A stretch of 64,000 nt of DNA from UBA1573 sp016794285 (GCA_016794285.1 JAEUKO010000001.1:18704-82703), one strand, 5' to 3'; shown: positions 8,333-16,857, counted from the stretch's first letter. Program-made: numbers and translations. The notes: generated by a model from the letters alone, not told the origin.

Positions 8333-9068
8333 CTTTATTTTCTTCTCTTCGTTGTTTGAGAAACTCTTCGGTTTCAAAGGTCATTAGGGCAAGTCCCATC
8401 TTCTGGCAGGAAGAACGCATATATCCCAGAGATAAATCTTCCACTCTGATTTCTTCTCCCCATGCTGGCTGAGGAGAATCAAACTCTAGTGCAACCAAAT
8501 GCTTTTTCCCAAGGTTGCGGTTGTGCATTCTTGCGACCAATTCTTGTCCTATATAACAGCCTTTGGTGTAGGAAACAGTAGTGGTATCAAGGTTTAGTTC
8601 GGCCAAAGTGGATAGGCCAATTTCAGCGTCACGGCTTCCATCTGGGCGGCCATGGAAAATCCGGAACTTATCCCAGTCCTCGAAAGAAACTTCAGGAAAA
8701 AGCGGGAAGGCAGAATAGGAAATTTGCCAATCTGGCAAAGAGAGAAAGGTCCTAACCTGAGAGATATGGTCTATTGTGATCTTGCTGCGTAGTTTATAAA
8801 AGCCAAGTCTTTTGGCGAGATCTTCGGTGCGGGTGTTTCCTTCACAGTTTAGCAGGTAGGTTTCACCATCCTTTGTGATATAAAAATCATGCAGGAACTT
8901 TCCTTGTGCAGAGAGCAGACAGGCGTGGATCGTTGAGGTGCTGGTTAGGCGATCGAGATCATTGGTAACTAGATTTTGCAAAAACTTCGAAGCTTCAGGA
9001 CCAGAAACGCGCACAATGCCGCGCTGGGGAAGGGTTACAAAACAAGACTTATCATCGACAGGGTTCAT
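8304..9068 (-). CDS. ygfZ: Folate-binding Fe-S maintenance protein YgfZ
   Basis: A 254-residue GcvT-like protein. The diagnostic motif KGCYIGQELVARMH, with the conserved Cys that defines YgfZ/IBA57, is present. The N-terminal SGPEASKFLQNLVTNDL is also typical. YgfZ proteins use tetrahydrofolate and help mature or repair certain [4Fe-4S] enzymes such as MiaB. The start at 9068 is an ATG. An upstream TTG at 9110 would overlap the divergent glycosyltransferase. The HAD gene follows with a 29-nt overlap. Confidence 0.9.
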   Translation of the reverse strand: MNPVDDKSCFVTLPQRGIVRVSGPEASKFLQNLVTNDLDRLTSTSTIHACLLSAQGKFLHDFYITKDGETYLLNCEGNTRTEDLAKRLGFYKLRSKITIDHISQVRTFLSLPDWQISYSAFPLFPEVSFEDWDKFRIFHGRPDGSRDAEIGLSTLAELNLDTTTVSYTKGCYIGQELVARMHNRNLGKKHLVALEFDSPQPAWGEEIRVEDLSLGYMRSSCQKMGLALMTFETEEFLKQRREENKDDPVRLLGQ

Positions 9069-9103
9069 AGGTATCTTGTAAGGGAATTTAGGAAAAAACG
9101 CCA

Positions 9104-10081
9104 ATGTCAAACTTACTCGTTCCGCGCCGTATTCTTTTTATCACCTCAACACGGATTGGGGATGCTGTGTTTTCCAGTGGNNNNNNNNNNTATCTGCTGC
9201 GGTCTTATCCAGATCATAAAATAACCATCGTGTGTGGCCCACTTTGCGCAAGTTTGTTTGAAGGTGTGCCGACACTGGAGCGGATCATTGCTCTGAACAA
9301 GGAAAAGTGGAACAGACACTGGTGGAAGTTGTGGAAACTGGTTGTCCCTCTTCGTTGGGATATTGTGGTGGATTTACGCAATTCTCTGGTTTCTCGTTTG
9401 GTGAGGGCCAGCCATGTTTATAGCCACGGCTCCCATATAGACAAGACTCTTCCCAAACCAGCACAAAATGCTCAGATTATGGGGTTAAGCGAAATTCCTC
9501 TTCCTCGCCTTTACCTTTCCAAGTCTCAACAAGAGAGGGCGAGGTTCTTGGTTCCTGAAGGGGCTCCGGTTCTTGGGATTGGGCCGACATCAAACTGGAT
9601 TGGCAAGACTTGGCCGATTGACCGTTATAAGGAGGTTTCTGCGCGGCTTCTTGGTGAAGGAGGGTTATGTGAGGGATGGAGGTTAGCGGTCTTCGCGGCC
9701 CCGGGTGAGGAAAAAGAAGCCTATGCTCTTCTGAACTCAGTTCCTGAAGGGCGGCGCATTGATGTGATTGCCAAAGGGACTCCCGGGGAAGCGGCGGCGG
9801 CTCTTGCGCGGTGCAATTTGTTTCTGGGGAATGATTCGGGACTAACGCACTGCGCGGCAGCGGTGGGCGTTCCAACATTGGGACTTTATGGCCCAAGTTT
9901 TCCAGATATTTATGCACCCAGTGGATTACGGGCACACCACGTTCGAACTCCTGAATCTTCTTCTGAACTGATTAACTTTTCTGGCTACGATCCCAGAACC
10001 CTCAAACACAATCTCATGGAAAGTTTGAGTGTAGAAGAGGTTCTGCGCGGCGTTGCCGAGCTGATGATGCAGCGACCATAA
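9104..10081 (+). CDS. Glycosyltransferase family 9 (heptosyltransferase-like), contains 10-N gap
   Basis: A 325-residue GT-B glycosyltransferase of family GT9, which adds heptose or similar sugars to lipopolysaccharide core at the inner membrane. Visible features are RRILFITSTRIGDAVFSS at the N-terminus, GIGPTSNWIGKTWP mid-protein and GNDSGLTHCAAAVGVPTLGLYGP, the nucleotide-sugar binding loop. Ten unknown bases at 9181-9190 hide the third base of a Gly codon (GGN) and three further codons. The flanking frame is unbroken and fits the usual SSG-xxx-xLL spacing. The gene is followed by an intrinsic terminator. Confidence 0.9.
   Translation: MSNLLVPRRILFITSTRIGDAVFSSXXXXYLLRSYPDHKITIVCGPLCASLFEGVPTLERIIALNKEKWNRHWWKLWKLVVPLRWDIVVDLRNSLVSRLVRASHVYSHGSHIDKTLPKPAQNAQIMGLSEIPLPRLYLSKSQQERARFLVPEGAPVLGIGPTSNWIGKTWPIDRYKEVSARLLGEGGLCEGWRLAVFAAPGEEKEAYALLNSVPEGRRIDVIAKGTPGEAAAALARCNLFLGNDSGLTHCAAAVGVPTLGLYGPSFPDIYAPSGLRAHHVRTPESSSELINFSGYDPRTLKHNLMESLSVEEVLRGVAELMMQRP
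9181..9190. other. Assembly gap of 10 N
   Basis: Ten consecutive undetermined bases sit inside the GT9 coding sequence. The reading frame continues on both sides. Conserved spacing in the family suggests that the true gap is close to 10 bases. Confidence 0.99.
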
Positions 10082-10108
10082 AAAACCCCGCGATGTTGCG
10101 GGGTTTTT
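10081..10108. terminator. Intrinsic terminator between convergent genes
   Basis: An 11-bp perfect stem (10081-10091 with 10098-10108) has a GATGTT loop. The arms begin with A5 and end with T5, so it can terminate transcription from both the GT9 gene and the minus-strand lipoprotein gene. Confidence 0.85.
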
Positions 10109-10117
10109 AGGGAACTG

Positions 10118-10660
10118 TTAATCGTTGAAGCCTTTTTTAGGCTCAACGCTTTTGGCTGTTTCGTTGAGCTTAGCGCGGTAGCGTTCATAACCCATGTTAT
10201 CAAGGTAGGTATCGCGAGAGCGTTTGGCTGTCTCGTAGTTCACATACTTGACACGCTCCCAGCCTTTGAAGGTCATACAACCTTCGAAATCATGATAATC
10301 AAGATGTTCAGTTCGCAAATAACCATCGCGTTCTGGCGTGTCCCACTTGGCCAAGCGGCCTTCAGAGGAATTGGGATCTACTTTGTTAAAGTCCTTATCG
10401 AACGTGTCGGCAGGGATCGCGTTTTTGACTGCGCCGAGGCGTTCCAGTTCATTCAGTTCCGATGTGCAGCGGGCAATATCTTGGAACAGCATTTGCTGGG
10501 CTTTCGGCCCTTGCTGGTAAATGGCATCGGTGGTGTCAATGCGCTGCCAGTAGCGGCCATTTTCTTCGATCTCACGAGTCATGGCACTTTCACAAGCGGT
10601 CAAGGAAAGAGCAGATAGGGTGGCAAGCAGAAGGGCAGAAGACTTTATCATTCGGGGCAT
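10118..10660 (-). CDS. Hypothetical lipoprotein
   Basis: A 180-residue protein with a lipoprotein signal peptide and lipobox LTAC (Cys23), so it is probably anchored to the outer membrane from the periplasmic side. The mature part is hydrophilic, with a GCMTFKGWERVKYV segment near residue 135 in which a second Cys precedes a KGW motif. I do not recognise the family. Translation could also start at Met4. It shares a bidirectional terminator with the GT9 gene and lies 45 nt downstream of the YejA-like gene, so an operon is possible. Confidence 0.7.
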   Translation of the reverse strand: MPRMIKSSALLLATLSALSLTACESAMTREIEENGRYWQRIDTTDAIYQQGPKAQQMLFQDIARCTSELNELERLGAVKNAIPADTFDKDFNKVDPNSSEGRLAKWDTPERDGYLRTEHLDYHDFEGCMTFKGWERVKYVNYETAKRSRDTYLDNMGYERYRAKLNETAKSVEPKKGFND

Positions 10661-10705
10661 CCTGAATTGGTGTGAATCTTAAATCTGGCTGTAACCATAA
10701 CAGGA

Positions 10706-12532
10706 CTATGGTTTTCTCTCAATGCCGTTTTCATCATACCACCAGCTTTCTATCACGTTTCCGTAGAGAGGGGTCTTTTGGGGATGGTGAAACGGTTTCC
10801 ACGAGGCTACAAAGTCGCTCCCCGCGAAAAATAAGGGAATTGCATAGTGTTCATGGGTTAAAATGCGGTCCAGAGCCCGTGTCGTTGTGACCAATTCTTC
10901 GCGGGTTTTGACTTGAGGAATGGATTTAGCAAGGAAATCTGTGGCTTCATGGCAAACTCCGGCGTAGTTAAAGCGGCCCTCCTGCTTCGCTGAGTCGCAG
11001 CCCCAATAAATCAACTGCTCTGTTCCCGGGGAAAGAGTGTTTTGCCAAAAATATAGCGTTAAATCAAAGTCATAGCCGTTTAGCCGGTCTCGAAAAGCGG
11101 CGTTATCGAGCGTTCGCAGGGTAACTTCTATCCCTAGTCGCTTGAGAGCGCGTTTGAAGGCGAGCGCGACTTTTTCGTCCTCGGCACTTCCTAGCAGAAT
11201 CTCAAATCTTAATGGTTTTCCGGTTTTTGTCTGAATACGGGTTTCTTTCTGGATGTCCCATCCGGCGGATTTGAGAAGAGAATCAGCTTCTCTCAAGTTG
11301 TCTCGTAAGGAACGAGGGGTTCCGCTTTGGGGGGGAGCCCACGCTGGTCCAAAAACCTCAGAAGGAAGCTTGTCACGAAAAGGGGCTAGTAAGGCAAGTT
11401 CTGCTGTTGATGGGAGGCCGGATGCCGCAAGGGGGGAGTTGGGATAGTAACTTGAGAGGGTTTGATATTTGCCATGAAAAATATTGCGGTTGATCCAACC
11501 GTAGTCAAGCATAAGGGAGAGTGCTTTGCGGACTCTCAGGTCATTAAAGGGAGGGCGGCGCGTGTTGAAAATAAACCCCCACATTTTCTCAACGCGCCCG
11601 TGTTTCAGGCTTTCCTGACGGGCGGCTCCATTGGTAAGGCCTTTGAACCGATAAGCTTTATCCCAAAGGGCTGGGTTTTGTTCGGTTCGAACATCAATGT
11701 TGCCAGTTTTGAAGGCTTCGAACGAAACGGTATTGTCACGGTAGTAATCAAAGACCACTTCGTCAAAATTATAAAGCCCTCGATTTACAGGAAGATCTTT
11801 GGCCCAATAATTGGGGTCTCGCCTAAAAACAATTTGACGGCCCGGATCATGCTTTTCGATACGATATGGGCCAGATGAGAGGGGAATTTCGAGAAGAGTT
11901 TGGTTGAAAGAACGGTTTTTCCACCATTTCTCACTTAAAACGGGCATCATGGCCAAAATCATCACGGTTTCTTGGTCAAAACCGCTATTCAGGCTGAATT
12001 TAACCCCATTTTCTCCTATTTTTTCGGCTTTTTTAACCAATTTATAGACTTGGCGCATATTGGGGCGGCCTTCTTCCTTCAAGGTCTTGAAGGTGAAGAG
12101 AACATCCTCGGGGAGGATGGGGCTTCCATCCTGAAAGCGGGCTTTGGGGTTGAGGGTGAAACTGATACTTGATCGGTCCTTGGGTGTTTCAATTTTTTCA
12201 GCAATCAAGGGGTAAAGAGTGAAGGGTTCGTCCCATGAGCGTGCGGTCAAGCGGTCGTAGGCTAGATTTAAGCCTTGAGCAGATTTGCCCTTGAGCGAGA
12301 AGGGGTTAATGGTGTCAAAGGTTCCAATAGCCGCTTGACGTAGCTTACCGCCCTTGGGGGCTTCAGGATTGGCGTAACTGAAATGGCTGAATCCGGCAGG
12401 CATTTCGGCGGCTCCATGCATGGCCAGACCTTGGTGTTCGGTCTGGTCTGCGCACAATGGTGTGGCTAGAAATAAAAAAGGGGCTGTAACGGCAAGAATT
12501 TTGAGTATGATTGGGCGCATGAATGAAGACAT
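10706..12532 (-). CDS. Extracellular solute-binding protein family 5 (YejA-like)
   Basis: An about 608-residue periplasmic binding protein for peptide ABC transporters. After a signal peptide (hydrophobic stretch ending near PLCADQ) come AMHGAAEMPAGFSHFSYANP and PKGGKLRQAAIGTFDTINPF, which match the YejA branch (oligopeptide and microcin C uptake). Further family features are LYPLIAEKIE, FQDGSPILPEDVLFTF and FIFNTRRPPF. The start at 12532 has AAAGG six nt upstream. An in-frame ATG at 12520 is the alternative. The 5' end overlaps the divergent macro-domain gene by about 14 nt. No permease genes (yejBEF) are in the window. Confidence 0.9.
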   Translation of the reverse strand: MSSFMRPIILKILAVTAPFLFLATPLCADQTEHQGLAMHGAAEMPAGFSHFSYANPEAPKGGKLRQAAIGTFDTINPFSLKGKSAQGLNLAYDRLTARSWDEPFTLYPLIAEKIETPKDRSSISFTLNPKARFQDGSPILPEDVLFTFKTLKEEGRPNMRQVYKLVKKAEKIGENGVKFSLNSGFDQETVMILAMMPVLSEKWWKNRSFNQTLLEIPLSSGPYRIEKHDPGRQIVFRRDPNYWAKDLPVNRGLYNFDEVVFDYYRDNTVSFEAFKTGNIDVRTEQNPALWDKAYRFKGLTNGAARQESLKHGRVEKMWGFIFNTRRPPFNDLRVRKALSLMLDYGWINRNIFHGKYQTLSSYYPNSPLAASGLPSTAELALLAPFRDKLPSEVFGPAWAPPQSGTPRSLRDNLREADSLLKSAGWDIQKETRIQTKTGKPLRFEILLGSAEDEKVALAFKRALKRLGIEVTLRTLDNAAFRDRLNGYDFDLTLYFWQNTLSPGTEQLIYWGCDSAKQEGRFNYAGVCHEATDFLAKSIPQVKTREELVTTTRALDRILTHEHYAIPLFFAGSDFVASWKPFHHPQKTPLYGNVIESWWYDENGIERKP

Positions 12533-13073
12533 ACCAAACCTTTCGCCGTTCTCCAATGCCCAACGGGTTCAGACTCTTCGTATTGTCCACGGGGAATTGC
12601 TGGAACAAACCGATTTGCAGGCCCTTGTGTCGTTTTTAAGCGAGGATTTGTCATGGGGAGGGCCTGTTAACCAGCTTCTTCTCAAGGCGGCTGGACCGCG
12701 CCTTGATGAATATGTCTTGGGCCATATTATCAAACCCAAACCAGGAGATGTCCATTTGGCTCCGGCTTTTGGTTTGCCCTTCAAATACTTGATCTTTTGC
12801 ATTATCCCAAAGTGGAAAGATGGTCTCGGGAACGAAGAGAAACTGCTGCGTTCTTGTTACCGTCATGCCATTGAACTGGCGGCCCAGCATGGGATCGGAT
12901 CGGTGGGGGTTCCGGCTTTGGGGTCGGGGCGCAGTGATTTTCCCTTGCGCCGTGCGGCCCGCCTTGCGGTTACATCGCTCAAAGAGGCGGTAGGGCCGGA
13001 GATCGAAGAGATTCGTATTGTTTGCAAATCTCGCGAGTCTTTCGACACTTACCGCGAAATTGTCGGAATGTAA
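12519..13073 (+). CDS. Divergent macro-domain protein
   Basis: A 184-residue protein whose fold pattern matches macro domains (ADP-ribose or nucleotide-derivative binding). It has RIVHGELLEQTDLQALV at the start, GDVHLAPAFGLPFKYLIF, an RSCYRHAIELAAQHGIGSVGVPALGSG core and a final beta strand EIRIVCKS. The classic NAAN stretch after the first strand is absent (it reads VSFLSED), so ordinary ADP-ribosyl hydrolase chemistry is doubtful. The frame is open upstream to 12420, but that part is antisense to the YejA signal peptide. The TAA stop codon is also the left target duplication of a 145-bp mobile element. Confidence 0.75.
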   Translation: MNEDIPNLSPFSNAQRVQTLRIVHGELLEQTDLQALVSFLSEDLSWGGPVNQLLLKAAGPRLDEYVLGHIIKPKPGDVHLAPAFGLPFKYLIFCIIPKWKDGLGNEEKLLRSCYRHAIELAAQHGIGSVGVPALGSGRSDFPLRRAARLAVTSLKEAVGPEIEEIRIVCKSRESFDTYREIVGM

Positions 13074-13218
13074 GTGTCCATCCATAAAGTTTCCATCTAT
13101 GGACTGCAAATGGTGGTTTCCTGCGCTTCCGTTGCTCAAGTACCCTGATGTACGTTCCGCTATGGTTCTCGGAAATCCCCCATTTTCGTCACATATCTGG
13201 AACTTTCTGGACGGACAC
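13074..13218. mobile_element. 145-bp MITE-like fold-back element, copy 1
   Basis: A non-coding 145-bp element, about 95% identical to the copy at 48430-48574 (7 mismatches seen, no indels). It has terminal inverted repeats of about 22 bp beginning GTGTCCATCCATAAAG and ending CTTTCTGGACGGACAC. The two halves are imperfectly complementary along most of their length, so the transcript would fold into one long hairpin around a CCTGAT centre. It is flanked by 3-bp direct repeats TAA (13071-13073 and 13219-13221). The left TAA is the stop codon of the macro-domain gene. A TWA 3-bp duplication resembles the IS1031 group of IS5 or PIF/Harbinger-type elements; no transposase is nearby. Confidence 0.85.
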
Positions 13219-13239
13219 TAAGGGCGTCAAAGTCCTAAA

Positions 13240-14238
13240 TCAGGCCGCGAGTTCGGCGAGGCTTTCCCGCAAAGGACGTGCTGGACGTGGTCCCATGTGG
13301 CTGATAACTTTCGAGGCGGCAAAAGAGCCAATCCGTCCAGCTTCGGCCAAAGATTTCCCTTCGCTAAGACCGAACAAGACTCCGGCAGCGTAGGCATCTC
13401 CAGCCCCTGTGGTATCCACCAGTTGGACCGGAGGAATAGCGGCAACTGAAATGGTTTCGTTGCCGGAAATCAGGATGGAACCCTTTGCCCCCAAGGTGAT
13501 GGCGGCAATCGAACAACTTGAACGGACTTTACCAAAAGCGTCTTCTACGGTCAGAACGTCATAAAGACCTTTGATTTCTTCTTCGTTGGCAAAGAGGATA
13601 TCTACATGGTCTTCAATCAGCTTGCGGAAGTCTTCGCGGTGACGGTGAACACAAAACGGGTCTGATAAGGTGAGGGCCAGACGGCGGTTATGTTTTTTCA
13701 CGAGAGTGGCTGCTTTGAAGAAAGCGGCTTTGGCCACAGGATCATCAAATAAATATCCTTCCAGATAGGTGATAGCCGAGGAGGCAATCAGGGATTCATC
13801 AACGTCATCGCTGGCGATGCGGGTTGATGCTCCCAAAAATGTATTCATCGTTCGCTGAGCATCGGGGGTGACAAGAATCAAACATTGGGCGGTCGGAGGA
13901 CCATCTTTCAAAGGAGGGGTGTCAAAATCAATCCCGATTGAGCGCATATCATGGCGGTACACAGTACCAAATTCATCATCGGCAACTTTACCGATGAAAG
14001 CGCCCACGCCACCAAGCGAGGCGTAAACGGCCATCGTATTACCAGCGGATCCCCCCGACATTTCGGTGGCCGGTCCCATCAAGTTATAGAGTTCTGCTGC
14101 ACGCTGGGAACTAATTAAACTCATGGCTCCCCGATTCATGCCATACGGGATTTGTGATGTGATGAACTCTTCGGTGGTGGGGGAGAGAATATCGATAATT
14201 GCATTACCAATGGCGACTAGGCCGTATTGTTTCGTCAT
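13240..14238 (-). CDS. PfkB-family sugar/adenosine kinase
   Basis: A 332-residue ribokinase-fold kinase. It shows the N-terminal YGLVAIGNAIIDIL, the substrate-binding MSGGSAGNTMAVYASLGG and the C-terminal signature DTTGAGDAYAAGVLFGL with the catalytic Asp. Alphaproteobacterial relatives are usually annotated as adenosine kinase, which converts adenosine to AMP for purine salvage; other nucleosides or sugars remain possible. The ATG at 14238 with GAAAGA upstream is chosen over an extension to 14271. The gene converges on the macro-domain gene across the MITE. Confidence 0.88.
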   Translation of the reverse strand: MTKQYGLVAIGNAIIDILSPTTEEFITSQIPYGMNRGAMSLISSQRAAELYNLMGPATEMSGGSAGNTMAVYASLGGVGAFIGKVADDEFGTVYRHDMRSIGIDFDTPPLKDGPPTAQCLILVTPDAQRTMNTFLGASTRIASDDVDESLIASSAITYLEGYLFDDPVAKAAFFKAATLVKKHNRRLALTLSDPFCVHRHREDFRKLIEDHVDILFANEEEIKGLYDVLTVEDAFGKVRSSCSIAAITLGAKGSILISGNETISVAAIPPVQLVDTTGAGDAYAAGVLFGLSEGKSLAEAGRIGSFAASKVISHMGPRPARPLRESLAELAA

Positions 14239-14330
14239 TTTTATAAATCTTTCGCTTGTTTGAAAGGTCATTGCGGGAGACTTTATCTCTGATACATTGG
14301 TATGACAATATGTTGCTTTGGGAGTTCAGG

Positions 14331-14915
14331 ATGGTTGTAAAGAAAAGGCGAGCTAAGAAATCAGAGGAAATTTCACCGGAAACTCTTCTGGCCTCGGCGA
14401 TTGATCTGGCGGCTGAAGCTCCGTGGGCCGAGGTGACAGTATGGGATATTGCGCATAACGCAGGGGGGACATCGGCTGATTTTTACCGTTTCTTTCTTGA
14501 TAAATCCTCTGTTCTGCTTGCGTATAGCGAAAAGCTGGACGAGGCAGTAGCGGCGGCGTTTCCAGATATTGATGAAACATCTCCTGTGAAAGAGCGTGTT
14601 TTTGATGTTCTCATGGAACGACTCGAAGCCTCTAACCGGAACAGAGCTGCGAGCCTTTCTTTTCTAAGGTCACTTTCTTGTGATCCAAAACAGGCCCTAG
14701 CTGGCGGACCTCAACTCGCCGAGTCCATGCGCAATATGCTGGATGTTGCCAAGGTTGAAACCTCTGGCCTTTTGGGACTTGCAAAGGTGGCGGGTTTGAC
14801 GCTCGGGTATGTTTGGGTTTTGCGGACATGGGCCGAGGACGAAAGCCCTGACCTTGGCAAGACGATGGCTGCCCTAGATCAAATGCTCTCTCGTTGTCGT
14901 TTGGTCGTGGAATAA
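14331..14915 (+). CDS. TetR-like helix-turn-helix regulator
   Basis: A 194-residue protein starting MVVKKRRAKKSEEISPE, with GGAG six nt before the ATG. Residues about 17-62 form a TetR-type N-terminal HTH (ETLLASAIDLAA, VTVWDIAHNAGG, SADFYRFFLDKSSVLLAY). The rest is helical, with possible resemblance to COQ9-type C-terminal domains. It probably represses genes in response to a small hydrophobic ligand. It diverges from the PfkB kinase gene, which is the natural candidate target, with about 90 nt between starts. Confidence 0.78.
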   Translation: MVVKKRRAKKSEEISPETLLASAIDLAAEAPWAEVTVWDIAHNAGGTSADFYRFFLDKSSVLLAYSEKLDEAVAAAFPDIDETSPVKERVFDVLMERLEASNRNRAASLSFLRSLSCDPKQALAGGPQLAESMRNMLDVAKVETSGLLGLAKVAGLTLGYVWVLRTWAEDESPDLGKTMAALDQMLSRCRLVVE

Positions 14916-14937
14916 GAAGGGGCTGGGCCACCAAAGG

Positions 14938-16275
14938 TCACGATACAAATCGGCTAATCAGAACAAAATCGTCGTTGGTGTCATTTGATGGGATTTGGAC
15001 AATGTGGCCATTCCCCGGGGCGATTTCTATGTGGTTGCCCTTGGAATCCAGCATTTCGGACAATAAAATTTCACGGTTCTGGCCCGAAGGAAGAATAAAT
15101 TCAAGGCGGTCCCCGACTGCGAATTTGTTTTTAACATCGACCGTGATCCAGCCGTTTTCAATCTTCATGGCTTCGCCGACAAACTCTTGTTTATGGCTTT
15201 GCGAGGCACCGGTGATGTAGTTTTGATGCTCATTGGAATGATGACGTTGTAAAAAACCGTCTGTATATCCACGATGGGCAAGGTTCTCAAGTTGGCCGAT
15301 GAGAGAAGGATCAAGGGGCTTTCCTGCAACAGCTTGGTCAATGGCCTTGCGGTAGGCTTGCGTGGTGCGGGCTGTGTAATAATGCGATTTCGTCCGGCCC
15401 TCAATTTTCAGGCAATCAATGCCGATCTCAACGAGACGATGGACGTGTTCAATCGCCCGCAAATCTTTGGAGTTCATGATATAGGTTCCGTGTTCGTCTT
15501 CGAATACGGGCATAAACTCACCTTTTCGCTGTTCTTCTTCCAGAAAATAAACCTTATCGGCCAAGGGATGACGTTCTTGCGCTCCACAGCCGGAAAAAAG
15601 TTCTGGCTGTTGCAGAGAATGCGCGGGAATAATGTCCCCACTCTCGGTTTCTTCGCCTTCAGTGGTTTTGTAGTTCCATCGGCAGGAATTGGTGCAAACT
15701 CCTTGGTTCGAGTCACGGTGATTGAAATAACCGGACAGGAGACAGCGTCCAGAATAGGCAATGCATAAAGCCCCGTGAACAAAAACTTCAAGCTCCATAT
15801 CCGGACATTCTTGACGGATCATGGCGATTTCATCGAGAGAGAGTTCGCGGGAGAGAATAATACGGGTAAGGCCAATCTTCTGCCAAAATTTCACGCTGGC
15901 ATAATTGACGGTGTTCATCTGAACGGAAAGGTGGATGGGCATTTCGGGCCATTTTTCCCGAACCATCATGATGAGGCCCGGGTCCGCCATAATCAAAGCA
16001 TCGGGTTTAAGATCAATGATAGGTTCCATATCGGCTATGAAACTGCGAACCTTTGGGTTATGGGGAAACAAATTGGCAGCCATATAAAACTTTTTGCCTT
16101 GTCGGTGTGCTTCGGCAATACCGCTGGCCATCGCGTCTTCCTTTTTGAAACTGTTGTTTCGGACGCGTAAGGAATATTTTGGCTGGCCTGCATAAACGGC
16201 ATCAGCCCCATAGGCAAACGCATGAAGCATGGATTTGAAAGATCCCGCTGGGGCGAGCAATTCTGGTTTCATCAT
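14938..16275 (-). CDS. Peptidase U32 family protein, TrhP/YegQ-like tRNA hydroxylation factor
   Basis: A 445-residue U32 protein. It has PELLAPAGSFKSMLHAFAYGADAVYAGQP at the N-terminus, the U32 signature EVFVHGALCIAYSGRCLLS and the Cys-containing NQGVCTNSCRWNY that probably holds an Fe-S cluster. Members of the YegQ/TrhP branch are needed for 5-hydroxyuridine at tRNA position 34, using prephenate. The older label collagenase-like protease is probably wrong for this branch. AGAGGA lies six nt before the ATG ATG start. It lies downstream of the Nudix gene, with a hairpin between them. Confidence 0.88.
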   Translation of the reverse strand: MMKPELLAPAGSFKSMLHAFAYGADAVYAGQPKYSLRVRNNSFKKEDAMASGIAEAHRQGKKFYMAANLFPHNPKVRSFIADMEPIIDLKPDALIMADPGLIMMVREKWPEMPIHLSVQMNTVNYASVKFWQKIGLTRIILSRELSLDEIAMIRQECPDMELEVFVHGALCIAYSGRCLLSGYFNHRDSNQGVCTNSCRWNYKTTEGEETESGDIIPAHSLQQPELFSGCGAQERHPLADKVYFLEEEQRKGEFMPVFEDEHGTYIMNSKDLRAIEHVHRLVEIGIDCLKIEGRTKSHYYTARTTQAYRKAIDQAVAGKPLDPSLIGQLENLAHRGYTDGFLQRHHSNEHQNYITGASQSHKQEFVGEAMKIENGWITVDVKNKFAVGDRLEFILPSGQNREILLSEMLDSKGNHIEIAPGNGHIVQIPSNDTNDDFVLISRFVS

Positions 16276-16303
16276 GGCGTATCCTCTGTTCAAAATGAGC
16301 AAA

Positions 16304-16328
16304 CCCCTTGATAAAACATATCAAGGGG
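16304..16328 (-). terminator. Hairpin between Nudix and U32 genes
   Basis: A 10-bp perfect stem, CCCCTTGATA/TATCAAGGGG, flanks a 5-nt loop. On the minus strand it is followed by only a short T run (TTTG), so it is probably a partial terminator or mRNA-stabilising stem between the Nudix gene and the U32 gene. Confidence 0.55.
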
Positions 16329-16366
16329 CATCGCCAACAAAAAAGGACTATTTCAGGGCTATTTTT

Positions 16367-16780
16367 TTACATTTTGTCAAAGTAGATTTCTTTGCTCTTA
16401 TAGCTTCTGACGGAGAGTGAGCACATTTCAAAGGCAGGCTCAGGAAGTTCGTCAAGCGAATACCAAGCCCAAGCTTCCGATTTTTCCGGCTCTCGGTTTA
16501 TAGGTTCACCGTTTTTCCATTTTGCCGTTAGCGTAATATGCACATAGTGCTTGGGGGCGTATTTTATGACATTGGCAATAAGTAGAAACTCTATGTCTTC
16601 AATTTCTATGCCGCATTCTTCTCTGACTTCTCTGCGGGCGCATTCTTCGAATCCTTCCATGTATTCGAGATGACCTCCTGGGAAAGCGTATTCACCTTGG
16701 CCGTGCGATCCTTTGCGACGGGCCATTAAAATTTTCCCGTCTTTGAAAACCATTACCCCAATGCCAATTTTTGTTTCCAT
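16367..16780 (-). CDS. Nudix hydrolase
   Basis: A 137-residue Nudix-fold pyrophosphatase. The complete Nudix box (GX5EX7REUXEEXGU) spans about residues 35-57, running GGHLEYMEGFEE then REVREECGIE. It resembles small nucleotide-cleaning or NUDT15/dCTPase-type enzymes that hydrolyse noncanonical or pyrimidine nucleoside triphosphates. The substrate cannot be read from sequence alone. It sits between sspB and the U32 gene on the same strand. Confidence 0.9.
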   Translation of the reverse strand: METKIGIGVMVFKDGKILMARRKGSHGQGEYAFPGGHLEYMEGFEECARREVREECGIEIEDIEFLLIANVIKYAPKHYVHITLTAKWKNGEPINREPEKSEAWAWYSLDELPEPAFEMCSLSVRSYKSKEIYFDKM

Positions 16781-16857
16781 AATACAAAAACTATAATATT
16801 GCTAAACCTTACTCTTCTCTTGTTTGGAGAGGGGCTTTGGAAAGAGGTGTTTGGGAT

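Noticed and set aside
13148..13393. Frame running through the 145-bp element into the kinase gene
   Set aside because: It crosses a non-coding palindromic element and is antisense to the PfkB kinase; the two element copies carry no shared open frame.
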